Source: Lachancea thermotolerans CBS 6340
Taxonomy: Eukaryota > Ascomycota > Saccharomycetes > Saccharomycetales > Saccharomycetaceae
Assembly (NCBI RefSeq): GCF_000142805.1
Contig: NC_013079.1
Coordinates: forward strand, 496,001-560,000
Length of the DNA: 64,000 bases
Direction of reading: 5' to 3'
Position numbers and translations under genes: made by a program. The notes under the pieces are model-generated. The model saw only the letters and a list, made by a program, of their open reading frames with translations, was not told the DNA's origin and did no database searches. Numbering within the stretch: position 1 is the first letter of the stretch; every line of letters starts with the position of its first letter. This document shows positions 63,759-64,000 of the stretch, piece by piece.

Positions 63759-64000
63759 TCACCATTTGACTTTGAGCAGCTCTTTGAATGCTTGCTCAAA
63801 AAGATGGGGCTTAATGCGACCTTGGGATACCCGCATCCCTTGGCCAATTAAAAACTTTAGAGAGTTTTTCTTCTTTCCTGAAACAATCCCCTCAATTAAC
63901 TTGGGATCGCTGATCCCACCAACTATCTCCGTGCAAATCTCCCTGAGCTCATTTGCGTCAATCTTTTTAATAACATTCAAGTCGAAGCCTTCGATAAGTG
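63759..64000 (-). CDS. PET112: GatB subunit of mitochondrial glutamyl-tRNA(Gln) amidotransferase (C-terminal end only)
   Basis: Only the last 79 residues lie in the window; the frame is open to the right edge, so the start is outside. The part seen is the GatB/YqeY tail domain with ELREICTEIV, LIEGIVSGKKKNSLKFLIGQ and GMRVSQGRIKP, the lysine- and glycine-rich motif that binds tRNA, and the end LLKVKW. The enzyme converts Glu-tRNA(Gln) to Gln-tRNA(Gln) in mitochondria. The position after YBL081W and the minus strand match YBL080C. TTG at 63980 is not a start. Confidence 0.88.
   Translation of the reverse strand, partial: LIEGFDLNVIKKIDANELREICTEIVGGISDPKLIEGIVSGKKKNSLKFLIGQGMRVSQGRIKPHLFEQAFKELLKVKW

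Overview
This window comes from the nuclear genome of a budding yeast of the family Saccharomycetaceae that did not pass through the whole-genome duplication. A Lachancea-like species is the best guess, but I cannot name it from sequence alone. Three things support this. Most of the protein-coding genes are compact and intron-poor, with close counterparts in Saccharomyces cerevisiae. CTG is read as leucine at conserved positions, for example in ATP1. From about 14 kb onward the gene order interleaves two S. cerevisiae regions that are duplicates of each other: chromosome II left arm (YBL095W to YBL080C) and chromosome V right arm (YER122C to YER107C). Each duplicated pair appears here once (SCS2/SCS22, AVT5/AVT6, RPL23A/B, BOI1/BOI2), as expected for the unduplicated ancestor.

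Layout. 1-10 kb: 5'-truncated ATP1, the convergent pair CCL1/YME1, then BRN1 and BNA4 on the minus strand. Relative to S. cerevisiae, where ATP1-BNA4-BRN1 are collinear, a segment has been rearranged here. 10.8-12.7 kb: a sugar-porter-family transporter with no counterpart in the S. cerevisiae block. 12-18 kb: a strikingly GC-rich stretch with the transporter 5' half, a 1.3 kb intergenic region carrying E-boxes and a tandem repeat, MRX3, GLO3 and ROX3. 18-25 kb: RPL32, SCS2, MAP2, MRP21, AVT5 and SHO1. 25.6-33.9 kb: TEL1. 34-47 kb: RPL23, SLX8, a YBL086C orthologue, an unrecognised gene in the SPR6 position, BOI1, CDC27 and TMN3. 47-64 kb: LSM4, SWI4, KAP123, ALG3, FLO8, GLE2, a YBL081W orthologue and the 3' end of PET112.

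Three introns can be placed by their GTATGT...TACTAAC...CAG signals. RPL23 has a 42-nt first exon. SCS2 has a 37-nt first exon that restores the missing N-terminus. RPL32 has an intron in its 5' leader that ends directly at the start codon. Several start codons were moved from near-cognate triplets (TTG/GTG) to the first conserved ATG.

The genes are housekeeping genes of separate pathways: respiration and mitochondrial quality control, translation, cell-cycle transcription and ubiquitination, nuclear transport, secretion, osmosensing and telomere checkpoint. They do not form one functional cluster. I found no mobile element, tRNA, CRISPR array, centromere or obviously novel multi-gene system. 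The most unusual features are the local GC-rich island, the E-box and 16-bp repeat promoter, the very long Gln-Ala hexamer repeat in FLO8, and the orphan transporter.
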